Shown piece after piece: positions 1 to 8,142 of a DNA stretch of 64,000 nucleotides. The stretch spans positions 1 through 64,000 of the forward strand of contig NZ_LRRH01000016.1 in NCBI RefSeq assembly GCF_001646785.1, in the 5' to 3' direction. A model generated the notes under the pieces. The model did no database searches. It was not told where the DNA came from and saw only the letters and a list, made by a program, of their open reading frames with translations. The position numbers and the translations under genes are program-made. The DNA is from Rhodococcus phenolicus. Its GTDB lineage: Bacteria > Actinomycetota > Actinomycetes > Mycobacteriales > Mycobacteriaceae. The first letter of the stretch is position 1. Each line of letters opens with the position of its first letter.

Positions 1-19
1 TCGATTCCCGGCAGCTCCA
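1..19 (+). tRNA. 3' end of a tRNA gene, truncated by the window
   Basis: The first bases read as the T-loop remainder, a T-stem 3' strand CCCGG, an acceptor 3' strand CAGCTCC and discriminator A, followed directly by a terminator. The acceptor strand would pair with GGGGCTG, which is compatible with tRNA-Ala, but the anticodon is outside the window so the isotype is not assigned. Confidence 0.7.
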
Positions 20-26
20 CCTCACG

Positions 27-60
27 GCCCCCGACCTGAAGCCCAGGTCGGGGGCTTTTT
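27..60 (+). terminator. Intrinsic terminator after the partial tRNA
   Basis: An 11-bp perfect stem (27-37 with 45-55) has a 7-base loop and is followed by five T residues. It lies 8 bases after the tRNA end, as expected for rho-independent termination of that transcript. Confidence 0.9.
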
Positions 61-104
61 CGTACATCGGCGGCGGCGTCGCACGACGCCCCGCGACCGG
101 CTGC

Positions 105-377
105 TCACACCACCTCCAGGGCGTCACCGATCTCCTGCAGAGTGCGGTGGTGTTCCTCGGAGGCCATCACATGGCCTGCGGCGACGATCACGGCGACGGG
201 CCATTCGATGATCTCGAGTGCCGCGAGGGCACCGAGGGCGGCGTAGAACGCGAGGTGCTCGGGCCGGGGAATGCCGATGTGCCCGATAATCGGCAGGTTC
301 ACCGCGAACCGCTCGGCGTGCTGCACACGTTCGACGGTGTCCCGGTGGGACAGGTAGTTGCATGAATTGTCGGCCAT
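105..377 (-). CDS. Small EWP-motif membrane-associated protein (90 aa)
   Basis: Function unknown. The ATG at 377 is chosen because GGAGG precedes it by about 7 bases; the frame stays open upstream but that extension is basic, proline-rich and has no ribosome site. A polar N-terminal part is followed by one hydrophobic stretch (about residues 44-70) containing Glu-Trp-Pro at 58-60 and Ala-Ala-Gly at 66-68, then a short acidic tail. The same EWP arrangement occurs in the protein at 5006-5485 on the other side of the CtpI-like ATPase. It sits 180 bp downstream of the ATPase on the same strand, so it may be co-transcribed and may be an accessory membrane component. That role is inference from position and the shared motif only. 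Confidence 0.7.
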   Translation of the reverse strand: MADNSCNYLSHRDTVERVQHAERFAVNLPIIGHIGIPRPEHLAFYAALGALAALEIIEWPVAVIVAAGHVMASEEHHRTLQEIGDALEVV

Positions 378-460
378 TGCTTGCCTCCGCACTGGCTGGG
401 GTTTACCGGGAGTTCGTTTCGGTTGCGCAGGATCGCAGCGTGGCGAATTCTGTGGCCGAT

Positions 461-568
461 ATGAATGGAAATCCGGTGGTGTCCGCAATGACGCAGGTGT
501 TCACGCCGCCGTTGCAGGAGTTGTACGCGTTGCTGGTGCGAATCGGTGTGGTCGAGATCATCGACTGA
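461..568 (+). CDS. Possible small protein antisense to the ATPase 3' end (35 aa)
   Basis: A short reading frame with strongly GC-biased third positions over its last 30 codons, unlike random sequence in a non-coding gap. The ATG at 461 and an in-frame GTG at 440 are both possible starts; neither has a clear ribosome binding site. Its stop overlaps the stop end of the CtpI-like gene by 11 bp in convergent orientation. The peptide is mildly hydrophobic and ends in acidic residues. I do not recognise a family, and this may be a chance open frame. Confidence 0.25.
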   Translation: MNGNPVVSAMTQVFTPPLQELYALLVRIGVVEIID

Positions 569-3500
569 CCCTCACTTCCTCCGCGTCCCCGGAGTTCAGG
601 AGTCCGTGGACAGTGCCGCTGATCCCGGGTGCGCGGGCGAGCAGTTCGGGGGCGATCGCCGCCGCGGCGGTGGCAGCGGCGGCGGACCCGATCCCTTGGG
701 CCCAGCCGATCGGGCCGAGGGGCACGCAGCCGAGAAACTGGCTCACTCCGGGGGCGCTGATCAACGCGGCCATCACGGCGAGGGACCCGACGGACGTGGC
801 GACGACGAGGGGGCTGCGGGAGTCGAGAAGGATCTGCCCGAGCTGGGTCCCGATCAATGCGACGAGGGCGACGGTGGAGGCGTGCCGCGGGCCCCCCGTG
901 CTACTCGCCATGGCCCAGGCTGCGGTGGCTCCGGCCGCAGTGGTGATGCCGCGGGACGCGACCGTCCGCAGCAGGGCCCCCTCGTCCGGTCCACGCGCGA
1001 CGCCGGTGCCGTTGCGGTTGGTCGCGCTCACCGCGAGCGCCGCCGCGGGCAGCGCGTCGGTGAGCATGTTCACCAGCAGCAGTTGGCGTGCGTTCAACGG
1101 TGAGCGCCCGGTGGCGATGCTGCCGATCAGGGCGAACGCCACCTCCCCGGCATTCCCGCCGACCAGCACCGCCACGGCGGCCTGGACCCGCCGCCACAAC
1201 TCTCGGCCCTCCTCCAACGCATCCAGCAGTGCCCCGACCCGGCCGTCGAGCAGGACCACATCCGCCGCGCCGCGGGCGGGAGCGCTGGCGTGCGAGGCCA
1301 CGCCGATGCCGAGGCTGGCCGCCCGGATGGCGGCGGCATCGTTGGCGCCGTCCCCGACCATCGCGCAGACGCGGCCGATCCGTTCGAGTGTCTGGACGAT
1401 CTGCACCTTGTGTTCCGGCGCCATCCGGGCGAAGACCAGACACTCCTCGACGGCCTGCTCCTGCTCGTGGTGGGACAGGGTGTCCCAGTCCGGACCGCTG
1501 ATCACCTGGTCCGGGGCGACCGGCATGCCCAGCTCCTCGGCGATCGCGACCGCGGTGACCGGGTGATCCCCGGTGATCAGGCGTACGGCGATATCCTGCT
1601 CGATCAGGGTGGGCAGCAGTCCCGCGGCGTCGGGGCGGGGGGTGTCGGACAGACCGAGAAGTCCCACCGGCTGCAGCTTCCGCTCGGACAGTTTCTCGAG
1701 CACCGCCGGATCGTCGGTGGCCGCCACCTCGGCTGCCGTGAGGTGACGCTCCCCGACGGCGATGACCCGAAGTCCGGCGGCGGCCATCGACTCCACCCGT
1801 TCGGCGAGCAGCCCCTGTTCGTCGCCGAAGGCGTCGAGCATCACCTCGGGCGCACCTTTCACCGTGAGGTGCGTTCCGCACACCGCGGCGGCGTACGAGC
1901 GGCCCGAACGGAACGGCAGATGGGCCCGCCTTTCCAGGCCCGCGGCCGGGCCGGATTCCACTCGTGCCGCCTCCACGATCGCGACATCGGTGGCGTGATC
2001 GGGGGGTCCACCGTTCGACGACCAACCGGTGCGGGCAGCGTAGGCCAAGACCTGTTCGCGCGAACATCCCGCTGACGGTTCCACGGCGGCCACCCGCAGC
2101 CGGTTCTCGCTGAGAGTTCCGGTTTTGTCGAAGCAGACGACGTCGACGCGGCCGAGAGCTTCGACCGCGCTGGGCACACGGACCAGGACGGAGGACGCGG
2201 TGAGGCGACGGGCGGCGGACATCTGTGCCAGCGTGGCCACCAGCGGAAGTCCTTCCGGCACAGCGGCAACGATGACGGAGACACCGCTGGTCACCGCGGA
2301 TCGGAGCCCGACGCCGCGGAGGAGGCCGAGCGCGGTCACGATGGCGCCGCCGCCGAAACTGATCGGCATCACCCGGCGGGTGAGCCGGCCGAGCTGTGCC
2401 TGCAGCCCGACTTCACGGATCTTCGCCGGAGCGAGAGCCGTGGCACGCCGGGTCTCGGTGCCGCGGCCGGTGGCGGTCATCAGGGCGACGGCGGTTCCGG
2501 TCAGCACGGTGGTCCCGGCGTAGAGCATGCAGGTGCGCTCGGCCAGCGGCACGCCCGGCGTCGGGAGTGTTTGTTTGGCCACCGGGAGGGATTCGCCGGT
2601 CAGTGCCGACTCGTCGACCTCGACACTGTCGGTATCGATCAGCCGGCCGTCCGCGGGCACCACCTCGCCCGGGTGGACTTCGATCACGTCCCCCGGCCGG
2701 AGGCCGTCCGCGGTGACCTCGACGCGGTCGTGATCGCCGTCGAGGTCGGTGACCTTCCGCGCCGGCGGGTCCTGGACGGCGAGGAGGCGGTTGAGAACAG
2801 CCTCGGCCCGCAGCCGTTGGGTCGCCGAAATGCCGGCGTTGAGCACGAGCACGGAACCGACGAGAACGGCGTCGATCGGTGAACCCAGCACGGCGCTCGC
2901 GGCGGAGCACGTCGCCAGCACCGGGGTCAGCGGATCGTTCAGCTCGGCGCGCACCGCGTGGAGGAAACCCCGGGCGGACAGAACGGGCCCGCCGATGCGG
3001 TGGATCGATCGGACCGCCCCCGAGACGAGCTGGGCCGCCGGTGCGGCGGCCCGGGATGGCTCGTCCTCCGGCGGTGCGGGTAACAGCCGACGCGCCTCCT
3101 CGGCAGGCATGGCGTGCCATTCGTGTCCGGGCCGCGGGGCGGGCATCGGCGTGCGGAGCGCGCCGCGGGCCTGGGCGTGCCCGGCCCACAGTCCGAGGGC
3201 GGCGCCGGCGGTGACCGGTTCGGGCCCGGTCCCGGGGATCCCGGGGAGCATCAGCAGGGTGCCCAGCGCCGAGGCCTGCACGGAGATCTCGACTCCGCGG
3301 CGGCTCGCTGTCCGTGCCGCCCGCAGCGCGTGCAGGATGCGCCACACACCGGGCAGGTCGGCGGCCCACAGGTGAGCGTCCCACGGCGGGGGCGAACCGT
3401 CGAGGAGGACACCGATTCCGACATCGGCCAGCGCGAGGGCGTGCGGCGCGTGCGCTGAGACCACGGCGACGGTCGACCCCTGGTGCCGAAGTCGTTCCAC

Positions 3501-5009
3501 CGCCTTCCGCAGGGTGTCGTCCACCGAATCGGTGAGCGGGTCGAGACGATCGAATCCGTTGCGCAGCGAGCGGAGGGCGTCGTCGTCGACGGACACGACC
3601 TCGGTCCGGGCGTTTCGTGCTTCGGCGACGATCGCGGATGCGTACCCGTCGTGGACGGGGCTGACCAGCACCCGGGCATCGTCCGGGGCAGGGTCTGGGG
3701 TTTCGGGTAGGGCGGTCACCGGATGCCAGCCGGGACCGAGGGCCCCCCGGCGCACCTCGGCGGCGGCCGACTGCCACACACGGGTCCGGTCGCGGTCCCG
3801 CACCCCGCGCACCCGGCTGACCGTCAGGGCAGGGGTGTAGAGGATGCGGGGATCGATCACCACGGCGTCGACCCGGTCCAGCCGGCGCAGCGCCTCGGGA
3901 CGCAGGGGGAGCACGTCGTACCGGTCCGCGAGTCCCCGGGCGAGGGTGCCGGCGAACAGCTCCCGCGCTGTGCGGGCGGCCTTGGGTGCGGACACCAGGG
4001 TCGCGGTGCCGACTCGTGCCGGGCTACGGGTGATCGCGCCGATGGCCACGTCGCCGGCGAGGCCCGCGAGTCCGGCACGCTCGGAATAGCGTTCCACCGG
4101 ACCGGGGACGCGGTCCGGCTGCCATCCGGCACTCGGCGGACCGTCCACAGCGGCGGTCAGCGTCGGCTCGATCTGCTGCCACGCGCGCCGGCCGGACCAT
4201 GCCTCCGCGACCAGTGCGCTGCGCTTGGCCGCCTCGACGGCCAGCGAATCCGGTGACAACGTCAGCGTGTAGGCGGTCGCGGTCAGGGCCGCGAACAGCA
4301 CTCCGCCTGCGTCGGCGCCGACTGCACTCTCCACCAGTCGTCGCAGTCGCGGTTGATAGTCGACCGAGATCACCCCGGATGCGATCGCTGCGGGTAGGCG
4401 GGGCAGACGCAGAAATCTGCCGGCCAGTGCCACACCGAATCCCAGGATCGACACCGCGGCGCCGGCCGCCCGGGCGGCCAGGACTGCGTCGTCGCCGGGC
4501 AGGTTCACAGGACGGTTTCCGGAACGGGTTGTGTGCTCGTCGATTTCGGCTTTGTCGACAATCCGGCACAGAGTCGCCGGGTCGGGACCGTCGGATCCGG
4601 TGGACACGACGATCCGCGACCACGGTCGATGGAGAACCGCGTCGTCGACACCCGGTGTCGACCGGACCGCCGCCAGTGCCCGTTCGGCCACCTGCGATCC
4701 GTGCGGGCCGTCGAGGCCGCGGACCTCGACCCAGATGCGCCCGGAACCGGAGGCGCACCGCCGTACCGGCTTCCCGCCGACGGCCTCCCGGGCCAGGCCC
4801 GCCACGGATCCGGCGACCGCGCGTGCCGACGGCGGCGACACTGCGGCCGGGGCTTTGAGCAACACCGATCCGACGCCGAGGGTGGTGGCCGCGCCGACCA
4901 GGGCGGTATCGCGGGCGATCGCCGCGCCCACCGCGACCGCACGGGTTCCGATGTGAACGCCCCCGCCGGGGAGCGATGCGAGGATTCTCATCCGCTGTTC
5001 GGTAGTCAC
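558..5009 (-). CDS. ctpI: CtpI-like giant P-type cation-transporting ATPase
   Basis: Membrane ion pump of about 1,483 residues, close to mycobacterial CtpI in size (roughly 1,600) and much longer than ordinary P-type ATPases. The extra length is an N-terminal half with degenerate, duplicated P-ATPase-like segments. The catalytic half is intact: a TGES actuator motif near residue 802, the phosphorylated DKTGT aspartate at about 961, a GDGAND hinge near 1,215 and a C-terminal group of membrane helices. The GTG at 5009 is chosen because it overlaps the TGA of the upstream gene by 4 bp, giving coupled translation; an in-frame ATG lies six codons further on. The transported ion cannot be read from sequence; CtpI has been linked to calcium or magnesium only by similarity. 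Confidence 0.85.
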   Translation of the reverse strand: MTTEQRMRILASLPGGGVHIGTRAVAVGAAIARDTALVGAATTLGVGSVLLKAPAAVSPPSARAVAGSVAGLAREAVGGKPVRRCASGSGRIWVEVRGLDGPHGSQVAERALAAVRSTPGVDDAVLHRPWSRIVVSTGSDGPDPATLCRIVDKAEIDEHTTRSGNRPVNLPGDDAVLAARAAGAAVSILGFGVALAGRFLRLPRLPAAIASGVISVDYQPRLRRLVESAVGADAGGVLFAALTATAYTLTLSPDSLAVEAAKRSALVAEAWSGRRAWQQIEPTLTAAVDGPPSAGWQPDRVPGPVERYSERAGLAGLAGDVAIGAITRSPARVGTATLVSAPKAARTARELFAGTLARGLADRYDVLPLRPEALRRLDRVDAVVIDPRILYTPALTVSRVRGVRDRDRTRVWQSAAAEVRRGALGPGWHPVTALPETPDPAPDDARVLVSPVHDGYASAIVAEARNARTEVVSVDDDALRSLRNGFDRLDPLTDSVDDTLRKAVERLRHQGSTVAVVSAHAPHALALADVGIGVLLDGSPPPWDAHLWAADLPGVWRILHALRAARTASRRGVEISVQASALGTLLMLPGIPGTGPEPVTAGAALGLWAGHAQARGALRTPMPAPRPGHEWHAMPAEEARRLLPAPPEDEPSRAAAPAAQLVSGAVRSIHRIGGPVLSARGFLHAVRAELNDPLTPVLATCSAASAVLGSPIDAVLVGSVLVLNAGISATQRLRAEAVLNRLLAVQDPPARKVTDLDGDHDRVEVTADGLRPGDVIEVHPGEVVPADGRLIDTDSVEVDESALTGESLPVAKQTLPTPGVPLAERTCMLYAGTTVLTGTAVALMTATGRGTETRRATALAPAKIREVGLQAQLGRLTRRVMPISFGGGAIVTALGLLRGVGLRSAVTSGVSVIVAAVPEGLPLVATLAQMSAARRLTASSVLVRVPSAVEALGRVDVVCFDKTGTLSENRLRVAAVEPSAGCSREQVLAYAARTGWSSNGGPPDHATDVAIVEAARVESGPAAGLERRAHLPFRSGRSYAAAVCGTHLTVKGAPEVMLDAFGDEQGLLAERVESMAAAGLRVIAVGERHLTAAEVAATDDPAVLEKLSERKLQPVGLLGLSDTPRPDAAGLLPTLIEQDIAVRLITGDHPVTAVAIAEELGMPVAPDQVISGPDWDTLSHHEQEQAVEECLVFARMAPEHKVQIVQTLERIGRVCAMVGDGANDAAAIRAASLGIGVASHASAPARGAADVVLLDGRVGALLDALEEGRELWRRVQAAVAVLVGGNAGEVAFALIGSIATGRSPLNARQLLLVNMLTDALPAAALAVSATNRNGTGVARGPDEGALLRTVASRGITTAAGATAAWAMASSTGGPRHASTVALVALIGTQLGQILLDSRSPLVVATSVGSLAVMAALISAPGVSQFLGCVPLGPIGWAQGIGSAAAATAAAAIAPELLARAPGISGTVHGLLNSGDAEEVRVSR

Positions 5010-5485
5010 GGGTGCGGCTGTGCCGGAACCGTCGGTGCCGCGGACCCGGTCGTGTGCCCGGGTGGGGTCGGCTTGGCGCGACGGCGCGGCGAGGTGTCCG
5101 CGGGAGGACTGCCGGCGGTCGGCGCGGGTGCCGACGCGGGTGCGGGCGGCGAGGTGCCGGCATGATTCTGTTGTGCGCCGACTGTCGCTGCACCGGATCT
5201 TTCCGGCTGCGCCGGTTTTGCAAGTCGCAGCGCAAGTGCCGTGCCGCCCGCGGCGAGAACGATCGGCCATTCCACCAACCCTGCCGCGCCGACCGCGCCC
5301 ATGGTCGCCAAGGCGACCGGTGTCGAGCGGCGTCCGTATCGAGCGCCGCCCAGGGCGCCTTCGACGGCACCCCGGACGCTCCCGCCGACGCTCCCGACCG
5401 CCGCGCCGCCCACCGCACCGACCGTGGCGACCGCGGTCTCCCCGGCTCCGGAGACGAGCCGTGCCGTGCCTTTCAGAACGTTCAT
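5006..5485 (-). CDS. Gly/Ala-rich EWP-motif membrane protein upstream of ctpI (159 aa)
   Basis: Function unknown. The N-terminal half is a long small-residue repeat (Gly, Ala, Val; residues 12-45), followed by a hydrophobic segment with Glu-Trp-Pro at 72-74 and Ala-Ala-Gly at 78-80. The tail from about residue 90 is proline/alanine-rich and disordered-looking. The ATG at 5485 is preferred over one 19 codons upstream because the upstream part has no hydrophobic or conserved character. The gene ends in a 4-bp overlap with the CtpI-like ATPase, so the two are translationally coupled. It is probably a membrane partner or regulator of the pump; its EWP segment matches the one in the small gene at 105-377. 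Confidence 0.75.
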   Translation of the reverse strand: MNVLKGTARLVSGAGETAVATVGAVGGAAVGSVGGSVRGAVEGALGGARYGRRSTPVALATMGAVGAAGLVEWPIVLAAGGTALALRLAKPAQPERSGAATVGAQQNHAGTSPPAPASAPAPTAGSPPADTSPRRRAKPTPPGHTTGSAAPTVPAQPHP

Positions 5486-5869
5486 CGCATTCACCCGATT
5501 TCGCGGAATCGCGATTGCCCGATGTGCAGGGGATCGATTCACCCCACCAGCAACACTATTCCCCGGTGAACGGAAAATGAACCCGCGAGGGGATGCAGGC
5601 CGGTCCGATGGCGTTCCTGTTGGTGCCGGTTCGGCAAGTCGCCGGTGCTTCTTTGTCGCCGTCCCGTATCGACGCTCCGAGCGCTACCCGTCACGACCGC
5701 CGAACGCTCCGCACAAAAAGAGATACATGCCGTGTGTAACGCACCCGGTATGGTTGTCGATTCAACTGCCGGTGGTCGTGGAGACGCGCCCCCGACACGC
5801 TCGCTGCGGCCACCGACGCGCCCCGCTTCCCGACCCCTGTACCCGGAGAAGCGGGGCGCACCTCTTCGG
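5486..5869. other. Intergenic region, no supported gene
   Basis: About 380 bases between the EWP membrane protein and the 42-residue microprotein, both on the minus strand. It should hold the promoter of the ctpI operon, but I see no convincing -35/-10 pair. Open frames here on both strands lack ribosome sites and family resemblance. The only structure I can support is the hairpin at 5818-5859. Confidence 0.5.
5818..5859 (-). terminator. Hairpin downstream of the 42-aa microprotein
   Basis: A 12-bp perfect inverted repeat (5818-5829 with 5848-5859) with an 18-base loop, 11 bases past the stop of the minus-strand microprotein at 5870. There is no T-tract, so it is a GC-rich terminator-like or RNA-stabilising hairpin rather than a canonical terminator. 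Confidence 0.5.
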
Positions 5870-5998
5870 TCAGAGCACGAGGAAGACCACCAGCAGCAGG
5901 GCGACGACCACGCCCAGGCCGATCACGAGGGTGGTATTGCCCGCGGCGCAGCTTTCCGCGAAGAGCGGGGTGTCCGGATCCCACTTCGCATTGTCCAT
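5870..5998 (-). CDS. 42-aa single-TM microprotein A (W-x-PD-x-PLF family)
   Basis: A very small protein: a polar N-terminus with Trp6, Pro8-Asp9 and Pro11-Leu-Phe13, then one transmembrane helix from about residue 22 to the C-terminus. Start ATG at 5998 has GAGGT directly before it. It aligns without gaps to the protein encoded at 8014-8142: same length, 21 of 42 residues identical, including W6, PD8-9, PLF11-13, AA18-19, IGL26-28 and VVVAL30-34. The two copies bracket the TetR/hemerythrin/SRPBCC operon, suggesting a linked, possibly stress-related function. No known domain is recognised. Existence is supported by conservation between the two paralogues; function is unknown. Confidence 0.8.
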   Translation of the reverse strand: MDNAKWDPDTPLFAESCAAGNTTLVIGLGVVVALLLVVFLVL

Positions 5999-6090
5999 AC
6001 CTCAATGAAACCGGCCAGTCGGCCCGTTTCGCAGCGTTTTCGCACTGGAACACTCTTGTATTGAATTCATGGCTGTTCCACAATGGGAGC

Positions 6091-6801
6091 ATGCCGAAGA
6101 CGGATTCGTCGGCACAGCCGACCCCGCAGAGGCGGTCGTATCATTCGCCTCGCCGCCGAGCGAACGCCGCGGAGACCCGGCAGGCCGTCCTCGATGCGGC
6201 GACGTATCTGTTCACCACGCGCGGCTGGTCGGCGACCGGCATGCGCGACATCGCACGCCGTGCACAGGTGTCGGTCGAAACCGTCTATGCCACCGCGGGC
6301 ACCAAGCCCGACCTGCTGTTGCGGGTCATCGACGTGGCTCTGGTGGGCGACTCCGAACCGATCCCGGTGGCCGACCGTCCGGAGTTCCTGGCGCTCGGCA
6401 CCGGGGGACTCGCCGATCGGGCGGTCGCGGCAGCGGACCTGCTGACGGCTCAATTCGGCCGGGTCGCTCTGCTCGAACGCACCCTCGCCCACGCTGCCGC
6501 CGCCGACCCGGACCTCGCCGTCCGGCAGCGGGCCCAGCACGAGCGCCGCCGCGTGAACTTCCGTCAGGCAGCCGCGCTCGTCCTCGGTCGGGACCCCGAT
6601 CCCGACCTGGTCGACGGCCTGTGGGCCGTCGGCAGCCCCGACGTCTATCTGCTCCTCGTCGAGAACTCCGGGTGGACGCCGCAGCGATATCGCGACTGGA
6701 TCGCCGACGCGATCATCCGGCTTCTCGGACTGGATCCACGCACCGCCGCCGACGCTTCGCCGCGCTCCGATCGACCCACGGAACACCGGGAGAAGTCATG
6801 A
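6091..6801 (+). CDS. TetR-family transcriptional regulator
   Basis: DNA-binding repressor-type protein of 236 residues. An N-terminal helix-turn-helix (about residues 24-70, with TRGWSATGMRDIARRAQVS typical of TetR) is followed by an alpha-helical ligand domain of unknown specificity. The ATG at 6091 follows GGGAG at good spacing; a TTG-initiated extension 10 codons upstream is less likely. Its stop overlaps the next start by 4 bp (ATGA), making it the first gene of a three-gene operon with a hemerythrin-like and an SRPBCC protein. It diverges from the microprotein at 5870-5998, and the 92-bp gap probably carries a shared operator. The inducer is unknown. Confidence 0.88.
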   Translation: MPKTDSSAQPTPQRRSYHSPRRRANAAETRQAVLDAATYLFTTRGWSATGMRDIARRAQVSVETVYATAGTKPDLLLRVIDVALVGDSEPIPVADRPEFLALGTGGLADRAVAAADLLTAQFGRVALLERTLAHAAAADPDLAVRQRAQHERRRVNFRQAAALVLGRDPDPDLVDGLWAVGSPDVYLLLVENSGWTPQRYRDWIADAIIRLLGLDPRTAADASPRSDRPTEHREKS

Positions 6802-7511
6802 TCTCCGACCCGCACGGACCCGCCGACACCCGGATCATGGGCATCGTGCACTCTGCGCTCAGGCGCGACCTGATCCGGACCCGCATCGTCCTCGACACAG
6901 GACCGGTGCCCGACGCCCGCCGCGTCCCGCTCGCCGAGCACATCCTGTGGCTCATGGACTTGCTGCGACACCATCACGAAGGTGAGGACACCGCGCTCTA
7001 CCCGCTCGTCGTCCGATGCAATCCGGACGCCGAGGCGCTCGTGCGCATCATGGACGAGGACCACCGGCGGATCGAACCCGCTGTCACCGAACTCGAAGAA
7101 GCGGCAAGACGATTCGGCAACATCGAACCTGATGCGCAGGCCCGGCTCAGCGCGGCCCTGGCGGCACTGTCCGACGTACTGCTGCCGCACCTCGAACGAG
7201 AGGAACTCGACATGATGCCGGTCGTGTCGGAGACCCTCACCGACGCGCAGTGGCGCACCTGGGACGAGGAAACCAACATCGCTCCCAAGAGCATGCGGGC
7301 CCTGGGCAGGGAAGGCGTCTGGCTCATCGACGGACTCGACGACGACTCCCGCGACCACGTCGTCCACCTGGTGCCGGCGATCCCGCGTTTTCTCCTGCTC
7401 CACGTCCTCGGTATCGGTAATCGCCGCCACTTCGCGGCTCTCTGGTCGGGAACCGACGCGGCCGGCGTTCCGTCCCGGCCGATCGCGCGTTCCTCGGGGC
7501 GGTTGCCGTGA
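6798..7511 (+). CDS. Hemerythrin-like HHE-domain protein
   Basis: A 237-residue protein with a di-iron hemerythrin/HHE cation-binding domain. Candidate ligands are the His cluster in RHHHEGED (about residues 57-64), the His in DEDHRRIEP (about 88-96) and HLEREELD (about 133-140). Such proteins bind oxygen, nitric oxide or peroxide, or act as iron-dependent sensors. The start is fixed by the 4-bp ATGA overlap with the TetR gene, and the stop overlaps the following GTG by 4 bp. The C-terminal third is a hydrophobic extension not typical of minimal hemerythrins. No signal peptide is seen, so it is probably cytoplasmic. Confidence 0.85.
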   Translation: MISDPHGPADTRIMGIVHSALRRDLIRTRIVLDTGPVPDARRVPLAEHILWLMDLLRHHHEGEDTALYPLVVRCNPDAEALVRIMDEDHRRIEPAVTELEEAARRFGNIEPDAQARLSAALAALSDVLLPHLEREELDMMPVVSETLTDAQWRTWDEETNIAPKSMRALGREGVWLIDGLDDDSRDHVVHLVPAIPRFLLLHVLGIGNRRHFAALWSGTDAAGVPSRPIARSSGRLP

Positions 7512-8029
7512 GTACCGCGCGGATCCCGCGCAGCGGCGACGTCGAGGCCGTGGTGGAGGCGTCACCCGAGCAGGTGTGGGCGGTGATGTCCGACGTCACC
7601 CGGATCGGCGAGTGGAGCAGTGAATGCCTCGGCGCCGACTGGCTGGGCGACGCCACCGGACCCGAGGTCGGAGCGAGGTTCCGTGGCCGCAACCGCGTCG
7701 GCCTGCTCCGCTGGAACCGTGTGTGCACGGTCACGGAGGTTTCCCCACCGCACACCTTCGCGTATCGCACGCGCGGCGCGATCACCCGCGACGCCACGGC
7801 CTGGACCCTGCGTGTGGAGCCGCTCGGGGACCGGTCGCGCATCGTCATGAGCAACCGGGTCCTGGCGATGCCGCGACCGTTCGAGTTGGTCATCGTCAAC
7901 CTGATCCCCGCGCATCGCGACCGCTCCCGCGAGCTGGCTGCGGACCTGGTGCGACTCGGGAACGTCGCAGGGTCGGGCGGGCCTGGCCGCGACCGGTCCG
8001 GCAACCTCCGGGATCAGAGCAGCAGATAG
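7508..8029 (+). CDS. SRPBCC-family (polyketide cyclase/dehydrase-like) protein
   Basis: A 173-residue START/SRPBCC-fold protein. The N-terminal half shows the classic beginning of the family (VEASPEQVWAVMSDVTRIGEWS), then strands ending in an amphipathic C-terminal helix. These folds bind hydrophobic ligands or lipids; the substrate cannot be predicted. The GTG start at 7508 overlaps the hemerythrin stop by 4 bp, so translation is coupled and the regulator, HHE protein and this protein form one operon. Its 3' end overlaps the stop of the convergent microprotein gene by 16 bp. Confidence 0.85.
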   Translation: MSTARIPRSGDVEAVVEASPEQVWAVMSDVTRIGEWSSECLGADWLGDATGPEVGARFRGRNRVGLLRWNRVCTVTEVSPPHTFAYRTRGAITRDATAWTLRVEPLGDRSRIVMSNRVLAMPRPFELVIVNLIPAHRDRSRELAADLVRLGNVAGSGGPGRDRSGNLRDQSSR

Positions 8030-8142
8030 GCGAGCAGCACGAGGGCGACGACGACCGCGAGACCGATCGCCAGCGCAGCGCCGGCCGCGGCGTTGTCGTC
8101 GCCGAACAGCGGCTTGTCCGGATTCCATCGGGACCTCTTCAT
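8014..8142 (-). CDS. 42-aa single-TM microprotein B (paralogue of 5870-5998)
   Basis: Same length and layout as the microprotein at 5870-5998: basic N-terminus, Trp6, Pro8-Asp9, Pro11-Leu-Phe13, acidic pair, then one C-terminal transmembrane helix rich in Val/Leu. The ATG at 8142 is chosen because it gives exact alignment with the paralogue; the open frame extends 36 codons upstream without a recognisable signal. It is convergent with, and overlaps by 16 bp, the SRPBCC gene. It probably sits in the cytoplasmic membrane with its short polar N-terminus on one side. Function unknown. Confidence 0.78.
   Translation of the reverse strand: MKRSRWNPDKPLFGDDNAAAGAALAIGLAVVVALVLLAYLLL

Noticed and set aside
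5010-5270. Longer N-terminus for the CtpI-like ATPase
   Set aside because: This stretch is coding for the 3' part of the upstream EWP protein in another frame; the GTG at 5009 gives a 4-bp coupled overlap.
5691-6092. 133-codon minus-strand frame over the microprotein region
   Set aside because: No ribosome site or homology; it spans the microprotein in another frame and the TetR promoter.
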